The notes: generated by a model from the sequence alone, not told the origin. DNA of 64,000 nt from Megaustenia siamemsis (GCA_032433765.1 JAVIAB010000124.1:72093746-72157745); one strand, 5' to 3'; shown: positions 22,771 through 34,420, numbered from the stretch's first letter. Made by a program: numbers and translations.

Positions 22771-23530
22771 TGCCTTTGGTGTCCTGACAGACGGTTGGTA
22801 GCAAGCAATCATGATAAGTCAGTAGTTTGGTAAATTTAGTGTCTCATACTGGGCTGCTTTACTGAATATCTTTTCTCGTGGCTGAATTTGCCAATCCTGA
22901 ACAGACAGATCCATCCACAGAATGAGCAAGGTGTACCCACTGTACCCGATCTTGTCTCCTTTTGCTTGCGCCTTTTGTCTTCTGAATTTGGCATTAGCAC
23001 TGTCTCAAAAATTGTTGTGCCATTTTTTATGTTTGCTCTCCATGTGCTACAATCCGCAGCCACATTTTCCCAGTTCCTTTCACTTATAGAAAATTCCCTC
23101 AAGGAAGCCCAGCAAACATCCTTATATTTCAGCACTGGTCTACCCTTTGGTCTCTTTCCGTCCTTAAGTTTGCCATACAATATTTGTTTGGGAATACGAT
23201 TGTTTGCCATTCTTCTTACATGGCCCAGCCACCTTAGTCTACGAATCCTAAGTGTTGCCATGATTGATGGAAGTTTGGCTCATTGTAAGACATTAGAGTT
23301 AGTTACTTTGTTCTACCATTTAATGTTCATAATCTTGCGAAGGCAATGTACATGAAAGCTGTTTAACCTTTTCTCCTGCCCTGCATAGGTAGTCCAAGTT
23401 TCTGATCCGTATAGAAGTGTACTAAGCACACAACTTTGGTAAATTTGAATCTTAGTCCTGACTGTTAAATTGGTGTTGGCACATGTTCTATTTTTAAGTT
23501 TGCCAAATGTGGAAGTTATTTAATCCAGGA
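22771..23530 (-). mobile_element. R6 copy 3, 3' end
   Basis: Minus-strand R6 C-terminal region. It reads from the thumb (TTYAGQEKRLN-like) through HIMKHKIN-type decayed text, then RIRRLRWLGHVRRMANNRIPKQILYG, GRPVLKYKDVCWASLREF and ..CSFCGWICLFRIGKFSHEK near the stop (about 22,836). The last part is the same finger-like motif as in copy 1, with the final Cys lost. The 5' edge is near 23,530. It is a pseudogene fragment. Confidence 0.8.
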
Positions 23531-23674
23531 CACATGGTTCTAACGTTCCATGTGCTGAGTATGAGAGATTGTGTCTTCCTTCTGCTGTGTCCTAACGAGG
23601 ATGGAACTGACATTTCAGCTTGCTTGCTATGCCTGGCCAATAATATGGAGATATTTTGGTCATTTGGTTATTTT

Positions 23675-24038
23675 GGTTATGGAAGGCCCCGGTATCACTG
23701 CAAACAAATTAAAATCCATAATTGCTCAACCGCCTGTGCCAGTGGAATCATTCGAATTAATATCTCATCTCCCAAACAAAGAAAGGTAACTGTAGTCCCC
23801 ATCATAGCAGTCTCAGCACACGCCAAAAGACATAAGGCGAAACCGCGCAGAAAGTGAACACAGCCAACTGTTCCCTGTCATACGATATCATCATTCATCG
23901 TAAACATGTGGAATATCAAAACATGATCAAAACGGATGAGACACATAGCTCACGGTGTGCACAGAGCACTTAAACTCAGTAGCTCCTGCAACAAGCCGTA
24001 CTTGGAATATGAGGAAACTGCAACAAGGAACACTTTTC
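23675..24038 (+). repeat. Rep400, copy 2
   Basis: Plus-strand Rep400 copy, starting with GGTTATGGAAGGCCCC. Its basic ORF (YGRPRYHCKQ to KRHKAKPRRK) is uninterrupted. The 3' end is interrupted at AACACTTTT by the SINE insertion. Confidence 0.75.
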
Positions 24039-24050
24039 ATATGGAGATAT
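24038..24050. repeat. SINE target-site duplication, left
   Basis: CATATGGAGATAT occurs here and at 24,200-24,212, flanking the SINE directly. Confidence 0.9.
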
Positions 24051-24199
24051 AAAAAAAGTAAAGTACCCCCGTCACGCCAAGTGGCGTATAGGGAATATGG
24101 TGTTAGTGACCATAAATTTTACAGACCTTCGGTTGGGATCGAACCCTACCTCTTGTCCTTTGTAGTCCAGTTCACTAACCACTGAGCTATCGCGGCTCC
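24051..24199 (-). mobile_element. tRNA-derived SINE
   Basis: Minus strand begins GGAGCCGCGATAGCTCAG. Its tRNA-like head contains an A box (TAGCTCAGTGG) and a B box (GGTTCGATCCC) at usual spacing, which together form an internal RNA polymerase III promoter. A tRNA-unrelated body follows, ending in TTTACTTTTTTT, which can act as a Pol III terminator. A perfect 13-bp TSD flanks it. About 149 bp long. Its partner LINE is not evident. Confidence 0.9.
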
Positions 24200-24326
24200 C
24201 ATATGGAGATATGCTTTGCCCAAAACGCACTACAACCCCTCTCTTGTCTCCTCTTTATATATATGTTGTAGATATGTTTACATAAAGAAATGTTCAGGAA
24301 GGCACCATACAAGAAAATCTCTGTTT

Positions 24327-24823
24327 TCATTTTGAGAATTTCCCAGTTGCTATTGATTTGGTAATCTCTTCCTGGTTATTCAGTCTCAAGAACACTCCTC
24401 CTCCTCCATTTCTGGTGGCGTTTGTAGCAGAGCCATCTGTGTATATGTGAGACCAGAAGTCCTGTTGGCAGTTGTCATCTATGTGTTCTGCTATGTCATT
24501 TTTCTCTGTGTCTTTTTGGGTGCCTTTTTTCATGATTTCTATTATGCCTACCTTAAGTTTTGGTATTTTATATTTTAGTGGGAAATCATGCAGGATGACC
24601 ATATGAGTTTTGGCATTGTTTGGGACAGTACTGGGTCACTAGCTGTCAATTCTTTGAAGATGCTGAGAAGTTGTTCTGCTTTAGTCTTTCTTTTCCATAA
24701 CTGGTTATTCCTTGGTGCATGGGTTGCTTAGGGAGCCTCTTGTATTTCTCTGCTTGTTGCATTACTTTAGTTTTCTGTCTATCTCCAAAGGTTGTGGGCT
24801 TGGTACTGTTTGTAGAGTCTCTG
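24327..24823 (-). pseudogene. R5-type retroelement: thumb to RNase H N-terminus
   Basis: Minus strand reads VMQQAEKYKRLPKQPMHQ (about 24,720-24,770), then MVILHDFPLKYKIPKLK and IYTDGSATNATRNGGGGVF (about 24,390-24,450), the first motif of RNase H. The VMQQAEK block resembles VLIQAEKFACMP in the 50.6-52.6 kb element, so they are the same broad family. It ends near 24,327 and is cut at its upstream side (24,823) by LTR-like sequence. The missing upstream portion fits the fragment at 29,084-29,430. Confidence 0.75.
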
Positions 24824-25201
24824 TGTAATGGTTGTGTGTGAAAACAGCCTCATGAAGACCCTTGTGAACACCTTTTACTTACAACACCTTTACATTCCGA
24901 TGCCCTGTAAAGAAACGTTCTTGCAACTGTGCCATTCTGATGCTGTTCTATGAACGTCTGGTACTGACTGCTAAGATTCTGCAACCGCCGAGCTTGCTTG
25001 ACTGGACTCGTGACTTTGTTGTTAATAATCTGCCTCCGACTTGACTGAGCCGACAACTCATAAATGGCCAGGACGCGCACTTCATATCCCTCGTGATCGT
25101 TGTAATTGTTAGTACTTCGTGTTGATTGTTATGATATAATAACCTCACTGACTTCTGAGGATCAGATCTTACTTAGCCCGCTACAGGTTTCATTCATCGC
25201 T
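24824..25201 (-). repeat. LTR-like direct repeat, copy 1
   Basis: Direct repeat of about 370 bp, shared with 27,899-28,286. On the minus strand the core begins TGTAGCGGGC and ends CATTACA, so it has TG..CA ends like a long terminal repeat. No gag or pol genes lie between the copies. The LTR identity is tentative. Confidence 0.5.
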
Positions 25202-25255
25202 TACTTTTAGCTCTTCTCTACATATCCATCTTTCCAACTCCTAAACCTTTTCTTC

Positions 25256-25500
25256 GTGGCATCGGTTTTTACCTCTTATCCCTATACCACTATATATACT
25301 CTATATCAATGTGTTCAATCTTCTCCCTATACCACTATATATACTCTATATCAATGTGTTCAATGGCAGGAACCATTGAAGGCTATGTCTGAAAAGTGTT
25401 CCTTCTCTATATCAATGTGTTCCTTCTCTATATCAATGTGTTCAATTCTTATCCCTATACCACTATATATACTCTATATCAATGTGTTCAATGGCAGGAA
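25256..25500. repeat. Imperfect tandem duplication
   Basis: Units containing CCCTATACCACTATATATAC and CTATATCAATGTGTTC are repeated about three to four times. Two of them end in the last 40 bp of Rep400 (GGCAGGAACCATTGAAGG), so Rep400 ends were duplicated along with the local unit. Confidence 0.8.
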
Positions 25501-25881
25501 CCATTGAAGGCTATGTCTGCAAAGTGTTCCTTGTTGCAGTTTCCTCATGTTCCAAGTACGGCTTGTTGCAGGAGCTACTGAGTTAAGTGCTCTGTGCACA
25601 CCGTGAGCTGTGTGTCTCATCCATTTTGATCATGTTTCGATACTCCAATTGTGTACGATGAATGATGATATTGTATGACAGGGAACAGTTGGCTGTGTTC
25701 ACTTTCTGTGCGGTTTCGCCTTATGTCTTTTGGCGTGTGCTGAGACTGCTATGATGGGGACTACAGTTACCTTTCTTTGTTTGGAAGATGAGTTATAATT
25801 CGGATGATTCCACTGGCACGGGCGGTTGAGCAATTATGGATTTTAATTCGCTTGCAGTGATACCGAGGCCTTCCATAACCA
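25493..25881 (-). repeat. Rep400, copy 3
   Basis: Minus-strand copy. The basic ORF is frameshifted after ASGIIRI. It runs in the same orientation as copy 4 with about 710 bp between them. Confidence 0.75.
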
Positions 25882-26590
25882 ATAACCAATAACAATACTC
25901 TATGTGGCTTCAGAATAACCTCTTCTTTAACTTCCTCCATCCTTCGCCTAATACAACTAGCTACCCCCATGACTTGTTACCAACGCAATGTCCTTCCATT
26001 CTGACTGTGTCATGTGCCTACTTTTTTTTCAGTATTCTATGTCATCAGCCTAGTCATCGAATTTATCAATTTCCCCTGTAAACACCTGAATTCTTTTGGT
26101 CATTTCTTGTATCTGTAAGCTCTCCCCCAATTTGTCTATAGCCTCCCCCATCTTATGCATGGTTTGCCACATATACATCTCCTGACTCCCTCCTTCCATT
26201 TCCCTTGCTGTCACTACTTTATGTCAATAAATTTCAAATATTATTACAACACTACTTTACATTACATAATAGATTAACAATATGACATTTTCACGAACAG
26301 GAAAGAAAGGAAGCAGATTAATGGCCAGAAAGAAAGGAGGCAGATTAAGATGGCGTGGTCATGTTTGCGTCAACGTTCACTGTTACGTATTTTGTGCCGG
26401 AAAGCTGGTTAATTCTATCTTTCCAATGCAGATCAGTGTATAGATAAAAAGTTCCACTGTTGGGAACTTCCCCGGTGAAGCGGAGTATGCATGTGATCTG
26501 AAATCCTCTACAGTGTGCGTGATAGTGTGTTCTGTGTTGATTGCAATTCAGTATACGTCATCGTTGGAATACCGGTCAATATGACGGTTA
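25882..26590. other. Spacer between two Rep400 copies
   Basis: Holds a short duplication of the phrase GAAAGAAAGGAGGCAGATTAA (about 26,302-26,348, imperfect). No gene was identified. Confidence 0.4.
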
Positions 26591-26982
26591 GGCGTCAGGA
26601 ACTTTTAATTGCTGTGTCTGAAAAGTGTTCCTTGTTGCAGTTTCCGCATATTCCAAGTCTGGCTTGCTGCAGGAGCTACTGAGTTAAGTGCTCTGTGCAC
26701 AACGTGAGCTGTGTGGATCATCCATGTTGATCATGTTTCGATGTTCCAATGGTTTACGATGAATGCTGATATCGTATGACAGGGAACAGTTGGCTGTGTT
26801 CACTTTCTGTGCAGTTTCGCCTTATGTCTTTTGGCATGTGCTGAGACTGCTTTGATGGGGACTACAGCTATCTTTCTTTGCTTTGGAGATGAGTTAGTAA
26901 TTCGGATGATTACACTGGCACGGACGGTTGAGCAATTATGGATTTTAATTCGTTTGCAGTGATACCGGGGCCTTCTATAACC
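26591..26982 (-). repeat. Rep400, copy 4
   Basis: Minus-strand copy with an uninterrupted basic ORF (YRRPRYHCKR to KRHKAKLHRK). Confidence 0.75.
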
Positions 26983-27898
26983 AAATAACATTACATATGT
27001 TGCAGTAATCTTTACATTTATTATCTCATAATCACTCTATCATCACATGCACTAAAACTCTTATTGTCATAACTCTCATACTATGTTATCACATCTCCAT
27101 CACTTTCTTTTTATCACCTATCATCCAACAAAATGTATTTATCACTCCTCATATTTCATTTGTAGACTCAACTCATACCATAAAAAAAAATTCCTCTACA
27201 ACATCTTGTCATCAATTATCATTCAGTTCATATCACCACCATGTGTGTCCTATTTGTTATCAAGTCTACTTCCTTATTCCCTATTCTATTCTACTCTCCC
27301 CTTCCCTTCTCCAATGTTTGTTTACGCTACTAGGTCTAAACTAAAGAAAAACTATTGGACACACACGACTGTGATAGTTGTTAACATTTGTACATCCCAT
27401 TCATCCTTCTTATACCTAGTCTTATTTATAAACCTGTGGAGAGAACCACAACAAAACAACAAACAAATTCATGTCTCCAAATAACAAAATTATATAACAC
27501 TTTCCACTGTACTTTCACTCAAATTAATTAATATCCTACTTACTTATACTAACACACTTCCTCGACGATCCTTGGAATTGATCATTGTTTTGTTCACAAT
27601 GTTTCTACACCACACAAACTCCTTGTCTCTGTACTCCCTAGTTTATTAGAAAGTCTTTTCTTCCTTTCTTTCCTGTTCGTGAAAATGTCCTATTCTTGTT
27701 TCTTCTGCTCTTTCTCCCATTTTGCTTTAAAACTTTCTTTCCTGCCCGTTTGCCTCGCTGCAACACACCTTGAAAAATGACACCAGCTCTTGTTCTTCAA
27801 TTATCTCCACACACCTTGTCAAATCTTGCCTTGAGTTCACGCTTCAGTGCAGTCGTAGTATTTCAAACTGACCCTAGCATGGGTTATACACCATTTTA
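26983..27898. other. Pyrimidine-rich region, no gene identified
   Basis: CT/AT-rich sequence. The open frames are compositional and carry no motif. Confidence 0.4.
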
Positions 27899-28286
27899 TG
27901 TAATGGTTGTGTGTGAAAACAGCCTCATGAACACTCTTGTGAACACCTTTTACTTGTAACACTTTACATTCCGATGCCCTGTAAAGAAACATTCTTGCGA
28001 CTGTGCGTTCTGATGCTGTTCTATGAACATCTGGTACTGACTGCTAAGATTCTGCAACCGTGTCTGCCGCTGACGAGCTTGCTTGACTGGACTCGTGACT
28101 TTCTTATTAACTATCTGCCTCTCACTTGACCGGGCCGGCAACTCATAAATGGCCAGGACGTGCACTTCGCGTCCCTCTTGATCGTTCTAATTGTTAGTAC
28201 TTCGCGTTGATTGTTATGATATAACATCCTCACTGACTTCTGAGGATCAGATCTTACTTAGCCTGCTACAGGTTTCGTTCATCGCT
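27899..28286 (-). repeat. LTR-like direct repeat, copy 2
   Basis: Second copy of the repeat at 24,824-25,201, in the same orientation and about 3.07 kb away. On the minus strand, TGG preceded by five bases follows CATTACA (TGGTGTATAACCC), a position where a tRNA primer site could lie. This is weak evidence. Confidence 0.5.
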
Positions 28287-29083
28287 AGGCCACATACATA
28301 TAAACACTGACGAGATTTGCAAGTCAAAGGAAATCCAAGCTTAAAACAACAAACTCAAGTTTATCCATGAACAGTCTCTCACTGAACAACATTTTAACAT
28401 TCAGCCAACAACTTGGTTCTCGGCTGTTCACATTTACTAATAATTGTCAGATCCGGGGCTTACAAACTGAGCTCATATTACTTTTGTTCACTCACTGTCT
28501 ATACAGGAAGCATTTCCTCTCAATCTGACTGATTCAGCTCCTAACGCTAATTCACACAATTGTTTTTGGTTTAACCTAGAGCTGTCGATCTAACCTTGAA
28601 TAATTCTTAACTCACATATGCACCTAGTCGACTCATAGTTTCACAAACTCACTAGCACACTTAACACTAACATTGTGGAGGTTTTATGATTGTTTCCCGA
28701 AGACATTTGCCCTCAGGTCTATCTGCTTGAGTAATAACTATTTACACAGCTTAACTGAACACTAAGCAAAATATCTGCGAGCTCCAGCTCGCCCAACTGT
28801 CAACCTGTAACATCTAAAAGAAAACTCCCTGGTAAAGCTAACATGGCTACCACTCTACGGTACCAGCTCACAAGCCGTCCGCCTTGAGTAAGTGTCATCT
28901 CTAGACTGTTAACTCTAACTGGTAGCTTTCACTAATACCTTTCCCTTCCAGCCAATCACAAATTGTTTTAAATTCTTCCTTCTTTCCTGATTTCCTCTCA
29001 CCTCTTCACTGGAAACTCAATGTTTTTATCTGAGTTCACTCTTACCACTTTCCCGTGACTTCTACTATCGCTCACCTATTGTC
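28287..29083. other. No gene identified
   Basis: On the minus strand this stretch starts TGTAGCAGTGAG at 29,107 and could be a longer part of the same LTR-like unit. It holds no coding frame of note. Confidence 0.35.
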
Positions 29084-29430
29084 CTACAATCTGTACTCAC
29101 TGCTACATCTATAGGTGTAGATTTCCATAGCACCTGTGATGATACGGGCAGCCTGATTTTGTGTTCTGTTAATTTTGATAAACTGTGATTTGAAAGCTGT
29201 AGCCCAGGCTGTGATTCCATACTCTAGGACTGGTCTTACTCTTCCTGTGTGTAGTCGTTTCAAGATATTGCTGTCAACTCCCAAGTCCATTCCTGCTAAT
29301 TTCTTCATAATATCTGTTCGCTTTCTGGCTATTTTGTTTGCTCTTTGTGTATCTGATTTTTCCATGTCATTCTGCGTTTATGATGACGCCAAGATTTTAG
29401 TTAGTTGTAGTAGCCTCTGTCAATCATAGT
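29084..29430 (-). pseudogene. R5-type RT thumb fragment
   Basis: Minus strand reads KIARKRTDIMKKLAGMDLGVD, LHTGRVRPVLEYGITAWATA, INRTQNQAARIITGAM, then in another frame KSTPID. This is the thumb region of RNase H-type non-LTR RTs. The expected continuation (a Met-Glu-Lys/Leu-Gln segment followed by QAEK) is found at 24,823 downwards, 4.3 kb away on the same strand. One element may therefore have been split by the intervening block. Confidence 0.75.
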
Positions 29431-29747
29431 TAACTAGATTTTGCAGTGCCCTAGAAATGTTATTTTTTCTTTTCTTTTTTTGCAGTGCATTCTCTTTTTC
29501 TGTGAATCTGTTCTAGGTGTATAAGCAATATTTAAGCTGACTAACATTTACCTGCAGATATAAAATGTTACCTTCTGCCTTAACACACATTCAGTGCATA
29601 ATGGTTGAGACAAGTTCTAGTTAACTGTGTCTTGCAAGAAATTCTAAAGACTAAACCATAGGAAAACAGTATAAAAACAATGGGTTTTTCATTAAAAAAA
29701 AAACATTAATTGTAGTAATTGATGGATCATTACATATGCACTTAATT
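29431..29747. other. No identified feature
   Basis: AT-rich sequence without an assignable frame. Confidence 0.4.
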
Positions 29748-29757
29748 ATAACCATAT

Positions 29758-32066
29758 CTATCTATTGACCTTTCGAGCCGTAGCCGGCCCATAGGGCGTA
29801 GACCAAGATACTCCTTCTCCTATCTGAATTATAACCATATCTATCTATTGACCTTTCGAGCCGTAACCGGCCCATAGGGCGTAGACCAAGATACACCTTC
29901 TCCTATATGAATTTTTGTTCTAGCAGTTTTCTTTTAAAGATATTTTATCAAATCTCGCCATCTGTCTCTGTTCTGTGCAAGCAGTTCTATCTCATTGAGG
30001 GAGCCGATTCCTGCTGCTCTTGCCTCTCTCATCAATGTTCTTCTCAGTGTCTCCCTGGGTCTTCCTCTTTTTCTTTTACCTGTTGTTTCCCATATGAGGG
30101 CTTGCTTTGCTATTCGATTATTATCTCTTCTCATCACATGTCCAACGTATGACCATCGTCTTTTCTTTATTACTGAAGATATTAGTGGTTGATTGGCGAT
30201 TTCTCTAATTTCCTCGTTTGTTTTGAATTCGTTCCATTCTATACCAAGTATTTTCCTTAGACATTTATTTTCGAATGCGTTCAACTTTGTTTCTATATCT
30301 CTTGTTGTTTTCCAGCTTTCACACGCATACGTAAGGGTTGATAGTACATTTGATTTGAATAGCCTAAGTTTGTGTTTGTGCTAATGAGTTTTGATTTCCA
30401 CAACTTTTCAAGGCTTCTGAAAGACATTGCTGCTTTAGCCAGTCTGATTCTAATTTCTTTGCTCGTATCCCTTCTCGATCAATGTGACTTCCAAGATAGA
30501 TAAAGTGATCGATCTCTTCTACTGGTTTGTTTTCCATGTATATTTTGTCACTTGTTGGAATTAAACTTTTCATGACTTTAGTCTTTTCATGATTGACCTC
30601 AAGCCCAATTTTGCTGGCTATTGATGATAGTTCATTTGTGTTTTCCTGCATCGTTTTTATCTGACTGCTGATGAGAACTATGTCATCAGCAAAGTCCAGG
30701 TCCTCCAAATGGTCTCCTTCTATCCATTCGATGCCTTTATTACCAGTGCAGCATTTCTTCATTATGAAGTCCATAACAATTCCAAATAACAAGGGCGATA
30801 AAATACATCCTTGTTTAACCCCAGTTTCTATTGGGAAACATTCGCTCAGTCCTTCCTCTGTTCGAACTGCACATGTGTAACCATCATACATGTCTTTGAT
30901 AATGTTTATGATTTTTGATGGTAAACCATATTGCTTCAGAATTTTCCACAAAGAATCTCTATGAATACTATCAAATGCTTTTTTGAAGTCGATGAAGTTA
31001 AGTACAAAAGGTTTTTGCTTTTCAATGTGTTCCTCCAATATAAGTCGTAGAGTGAAAATGTGGTCAAGACAGCTTCTCCCTTTTCTAAACCCAGCCTGTT
31101 CTTCACGCATTACTGTATCTATTGAATCCTTTATTCTATTTAGGATGATTTTACAGAATAACTTTGAGGCAACTGACAAAAGTGTCACGCCTCTCCAGTT
31201 GTTACAATCTCTAAGATTGCCCTTTTTTGGGATCTTAACAATGATTCCTTTTTTCCATTTATGAGGCGTCTTCTCTGTTTTCCAAATGATGTTGAACATT
31301 TTTTGGAGATGTATTAAATTATGGCTATCAATTGCCTTGAGGATCTCAGCTGTTAACTTATCCTCTCCAGCAGCCTTGTTATTGGTCATTAGCTTTAAGG
31401 TGGTTTCTATTTCACTCAAGGTGAAGTCATCTAAATTTACATCTAATTCTGCTGCTGGTGTTTCAGCTTCAAAATCTATTAAACTGTGAGGTAGTGGACG
31501 GTTAAGAATTTCTTTGAAGTGTTCCGCCCAACGGGCTTTTATGTCTGCGCTTGTTGTTAGCATTAATCCAGATTTGTCTAGAATTGGTGTTCCACTGGAT
31601 GTATAGGTGTTTGTCAGCATCTTTTGTACAGTATAGAGAGTTCTGCTGTCTCCTGTAATTGCAGCTGTCTCTGCTTTCTCTGCCAAGTTGTCTATATAAG
31701 CTCTTGTATCTCTTCTTGCCGAACTTTTCACTTTGTTGTCTAATTCTTTGTATGTTGCTTTTGCCAGAACCTTTCCAAGATCTGTCTTTACATTAGTCAC
31801 GGCTCTCTTTGCTTCTCTTCTTTCTTTGATGTATTTCCATGTGGTGTCTGAGATCCAAGCTCGTTTTTCCATTTTCTTCAGTCCGGCACTTGCTTCTGCT
31901 GCTGTCATTAGTATTTTGCTCTGTGAGTCCCACATTTCATTGATATCTAAGTCTATTTCACCGAGTGCTGAATAACAATTACTTAGCTCTATGTTAAACT
32001 TTTCCTTTATGGCTTCATCTTTCAGTTTATGACTATCAATTTTATGTGTAATTGACCTTATTGTAA
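29758..32066 (-). mobile_element. R1 copy with duplicated tail and repeated TSD
   Basis: R1 copy flanked by ATAACCATAT at 29,748-29,757 and 32,067-32,076. A third ATAACCATAT at 29,831-29,840 separates an extra R1 tail of about 73 bp (29,758-29,830) from the main copy (29,841-32,066). This is either two insertions into the same site or a tail duplication that carried the target sequence. Confidence 0.88.
29934..32060 (-). pseudogene. R1 reverse transcriptase, two single-base deletions
   Basis: Same domain order as the 18,186-20,507 ORF from the linker onward: KAAGEDKLTAEIL, CNNWRGVTLLS, DFKKAFDSIHRDS, GVKQGCILSPLLFG, DFADDIVLI, thumb, RGRPRETLRRTLMREAR and DRWRDLIKYL. The frame is open from the 5' truncation to about 30,470. 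One base is missing in a C run there (CCCTTCTCG instead of CCCCTTCTCG) and another near 30,371 (AGTTTGTG instead of AGTTTTGTG), splitting it into the 523-codon and 116-codon frames. Everything else is intact, so inactivation looks recent. Confidence 0.88.
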
Positions 32067-32244
32067 ATAACCATATGCCCTTTGAAAAATTGTTGGCAAA
32101 TGTTTTTTAACCATGTTATCAAGTTTGTTACGCAAGCGGTTATTTGTCACTACACAACAAGTTTTCTGTAATATTGCCTATCTATCTGGTTTTCCTTGTG
32201 TCTTGAAATTATATTTCTTGTTACTGTACATTGAGTTATTGAGT

Positions 32245-32765
32245 TATTTGTGGGTCATCATCATTGCACTCCGAACATGTCCATAGGTGCTCAGATCCCC
32301 TCATCAGCAATTCTCTCAGTGTCCAGCGACTGATGACTCCAGTTCTATGTTGGTTGATAAGTCTTCTTACACGGCCACTAAGTTTAGGACAAAGGTGACC
32401 TAACGTATTTTGGATTTCTGCAATGACTCTACCCATTGCATGCGTACAGAGCCCGCTTCCACTTTTTTAATCATGCTCATCGAATCACTCAGTATACATG
32501 CGTGGGTGTAGTCTTGTGACTCTAACCATTTGAATGCCTTGGTCACTGCCATCGCCTCCATTGTCATGCTACTCGTGGTCATGATGCATGCACCACTGTC
32601 TTCCTTGACTATTTTGCCTGCCGAGCGTGCTGTAAATGCCCATGCACTTCTTTCGTGTCGTCTTACAGATCCGTCTGTATAGATGACTGCATCTATCTCA
32701 TCGGTGTTATCGCAGATGAAACCGTTGACCTCGGCATTAACCACGACCGGGTTACTGTAATACAT
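32245..32765 (-). pseudogene. RNase H-domain protein of a retroelement
   Basis: Minus strand reads AVIYTDGSVRRHERSAWAF (first RNase H motif), MTTSSMTMEAMAVTKAFKWL (catalytic Glu), ACILSDSMSMIKKVEAG (Asp motif), MQWVESLQKS, then a deletion and RVRRLINQHRTGVISRWTL, followed by EHLWTCSECNDDD at the C-terminus. The domain is recognisable and has four acidic positions, but the final His-containing segment is deleted. No RT accompanies it. It is distinct from the R5 RNase H. Confidence 0.75.
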
Positions 32766-33040
32766 GGCAGAAACTTATTAAGATGCATTGTAATACTTTC
32801 AAGCTATGTTCGATGTAATATGGCTCAAACAATTTTTTTATATGGTATAGACATTTCTCATCTTTTCTGCCAAACAGTGATCTCTTCTTAAACATCTTAT
32901 TTCACATTAATTAAACATTCTCTTTAGTGAAAGGATCATATCTGAAATTTATAACAGAAAATGAATAAACTGTTTAATATTTGATGCTTTGTTGCTATTT
33001 CAATGTTTCAGCAATGGCAGCAATTTGATTTGCCAATTCC

Positions 33041-34420
33041 TTCATCATCACCATCATCATGTGCTGTACCGGTTGGCGTTGGCGATCATGTCCTTCCACA
33101 ATCTTTTATCTACAGTGCATCGTATGAGTTCCGTTGTTGACTGTTTTCCATGCTATGACACCAAGCTATCCAGTATTTTCTCTCTTTGTCGTCCGTGATC
33201 TCTCTTTCCTTTTATTTTGCCAGTTGTAACCAAGTATTCCAACTTTCCTCTTCTCATGATGTGCCAAAAAAATGTTGATTGCTTCTTTCTGATATTTTTT
33301 AAGAGCTCCCTTTTTGTGTTGACCTCTTTGAGAACTTTCTCATTGGTCTTTTTAGCTGTCCAGGGAACTTTCAACATTCTTCTGAGAAATCCCATCTCTG
33401 TGGCCTCTAATCGTCTTTTCATTTGTTTGTCTATTGTCCATGATTCGCTTCCATAGGTCAGAATCGGTTCTATATAGCATCGATGAATTCTCTTTCTCAT
33501 TTCTATTGACATAGATTTGTTGCATAAGATATTTTTCATTTTCTGAAATGCTATTTTGGCCTGAGCTATTCTGCTTATTATTTCTGTGTTGCATCTTCCA
33601 TCTGATGTTATCACTGTGCCCAAGTATATCAAACGTTGCACTTGTTTCAGATTTGTCTTGTTTATTTTTATGCTGCATGATGGTGATAATTGTTTCTTCG
33701 ATATAACCATTACCTCTGTTTTCTTACTATTCAGACTGAGACCTTTCTTGTTGTTTTATTTTACTATTATATCTATCATTTCTTGTAGCACATTCTCTGT
33801 CTCTGCTATTAAGACTGTGTCATCTGCATATTGTAAATTATTTATGTTGTGACCGTTGACTTCAATACCTTTTTTGTCTACTATTGATCTCATAATATGT
33901 TCGCTGTAAAGTGAAAACAAATCCGGCGACAGAACACAGCCTTGTCTGACTCCTTGTTTTATAAATTGAAATTGTCCTGTTTGGTTGTTAATTCGTATAG
34001 CTGCTGTTTGTTGGCAGTACATGTTTTTTAATGATTCGTAGATTCTTGCCATTAATGTTTAATTTCTCCAGCATATTTATTATTGCCTCGTGCTTTACTT
34101 TGTCAAATGCTTTCGTGTAGTCTATAATGCACATATATAGATCTTTCTTTACGTCTGTAGATCTTTCTATCAATGTTCTTAAGATGTATTTTGCATTATT
34201 GGTGCCCTTTCCTTCCATAAATCCACATTGTTCCTCACTTATTTCTGGTTTTATTTTGTTCCTTACACGTCTCATGATGATTCTTAGTAATATTTTAGTC
34301 ATATGGCTCATGAGACTAATAGTGCGATGGTCTTCACAATTCCTTAGCCTTCTGATATTTTGTTTGGTTGAGATTAGGGCATATTTCATCAGAGAGAAAC
34401 ACTGGAACATACAAAGTTAC
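33041..34420 (-). pseudogene. Non-LTR reverse transcriptase R7 with (GAT)n-type tail
   Basis: Minus-strand element with a 3' tail resembling GATGATGGTGATGATGA at 33,041-33,060. In order it shows TISLMSHMTKILLRIIMRR (about 34,260-34,330), EEQCGFMEGKGTNNAKYILR (about 34,180-34,240), CIIDYTKAFDKVKHEA with the first catalytic Asp (about 34,080-34,130), GVRQGCVLSPDLFSLY (about 33,905-33,955), NLQYADDTVLIAETE with the catalytic DD (about 33,795-33,840), a thumb (RLIYLGTVITSDGR, about 33,600-33,640) and a C-terminal FFWHIMRRGKLEYLV..GKRDHGRQREK segment. Three frame changes or stops separate the blocks. The 5' end is truncated near 34,420. Confidence 0.82.

Noticed and set aside
26983..27898. 133-codon ORF at 27,083-27,484
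   Set aside because: Pyrimidine-rich composition produces Ser/Leu/Phe-rich frames; no motif.
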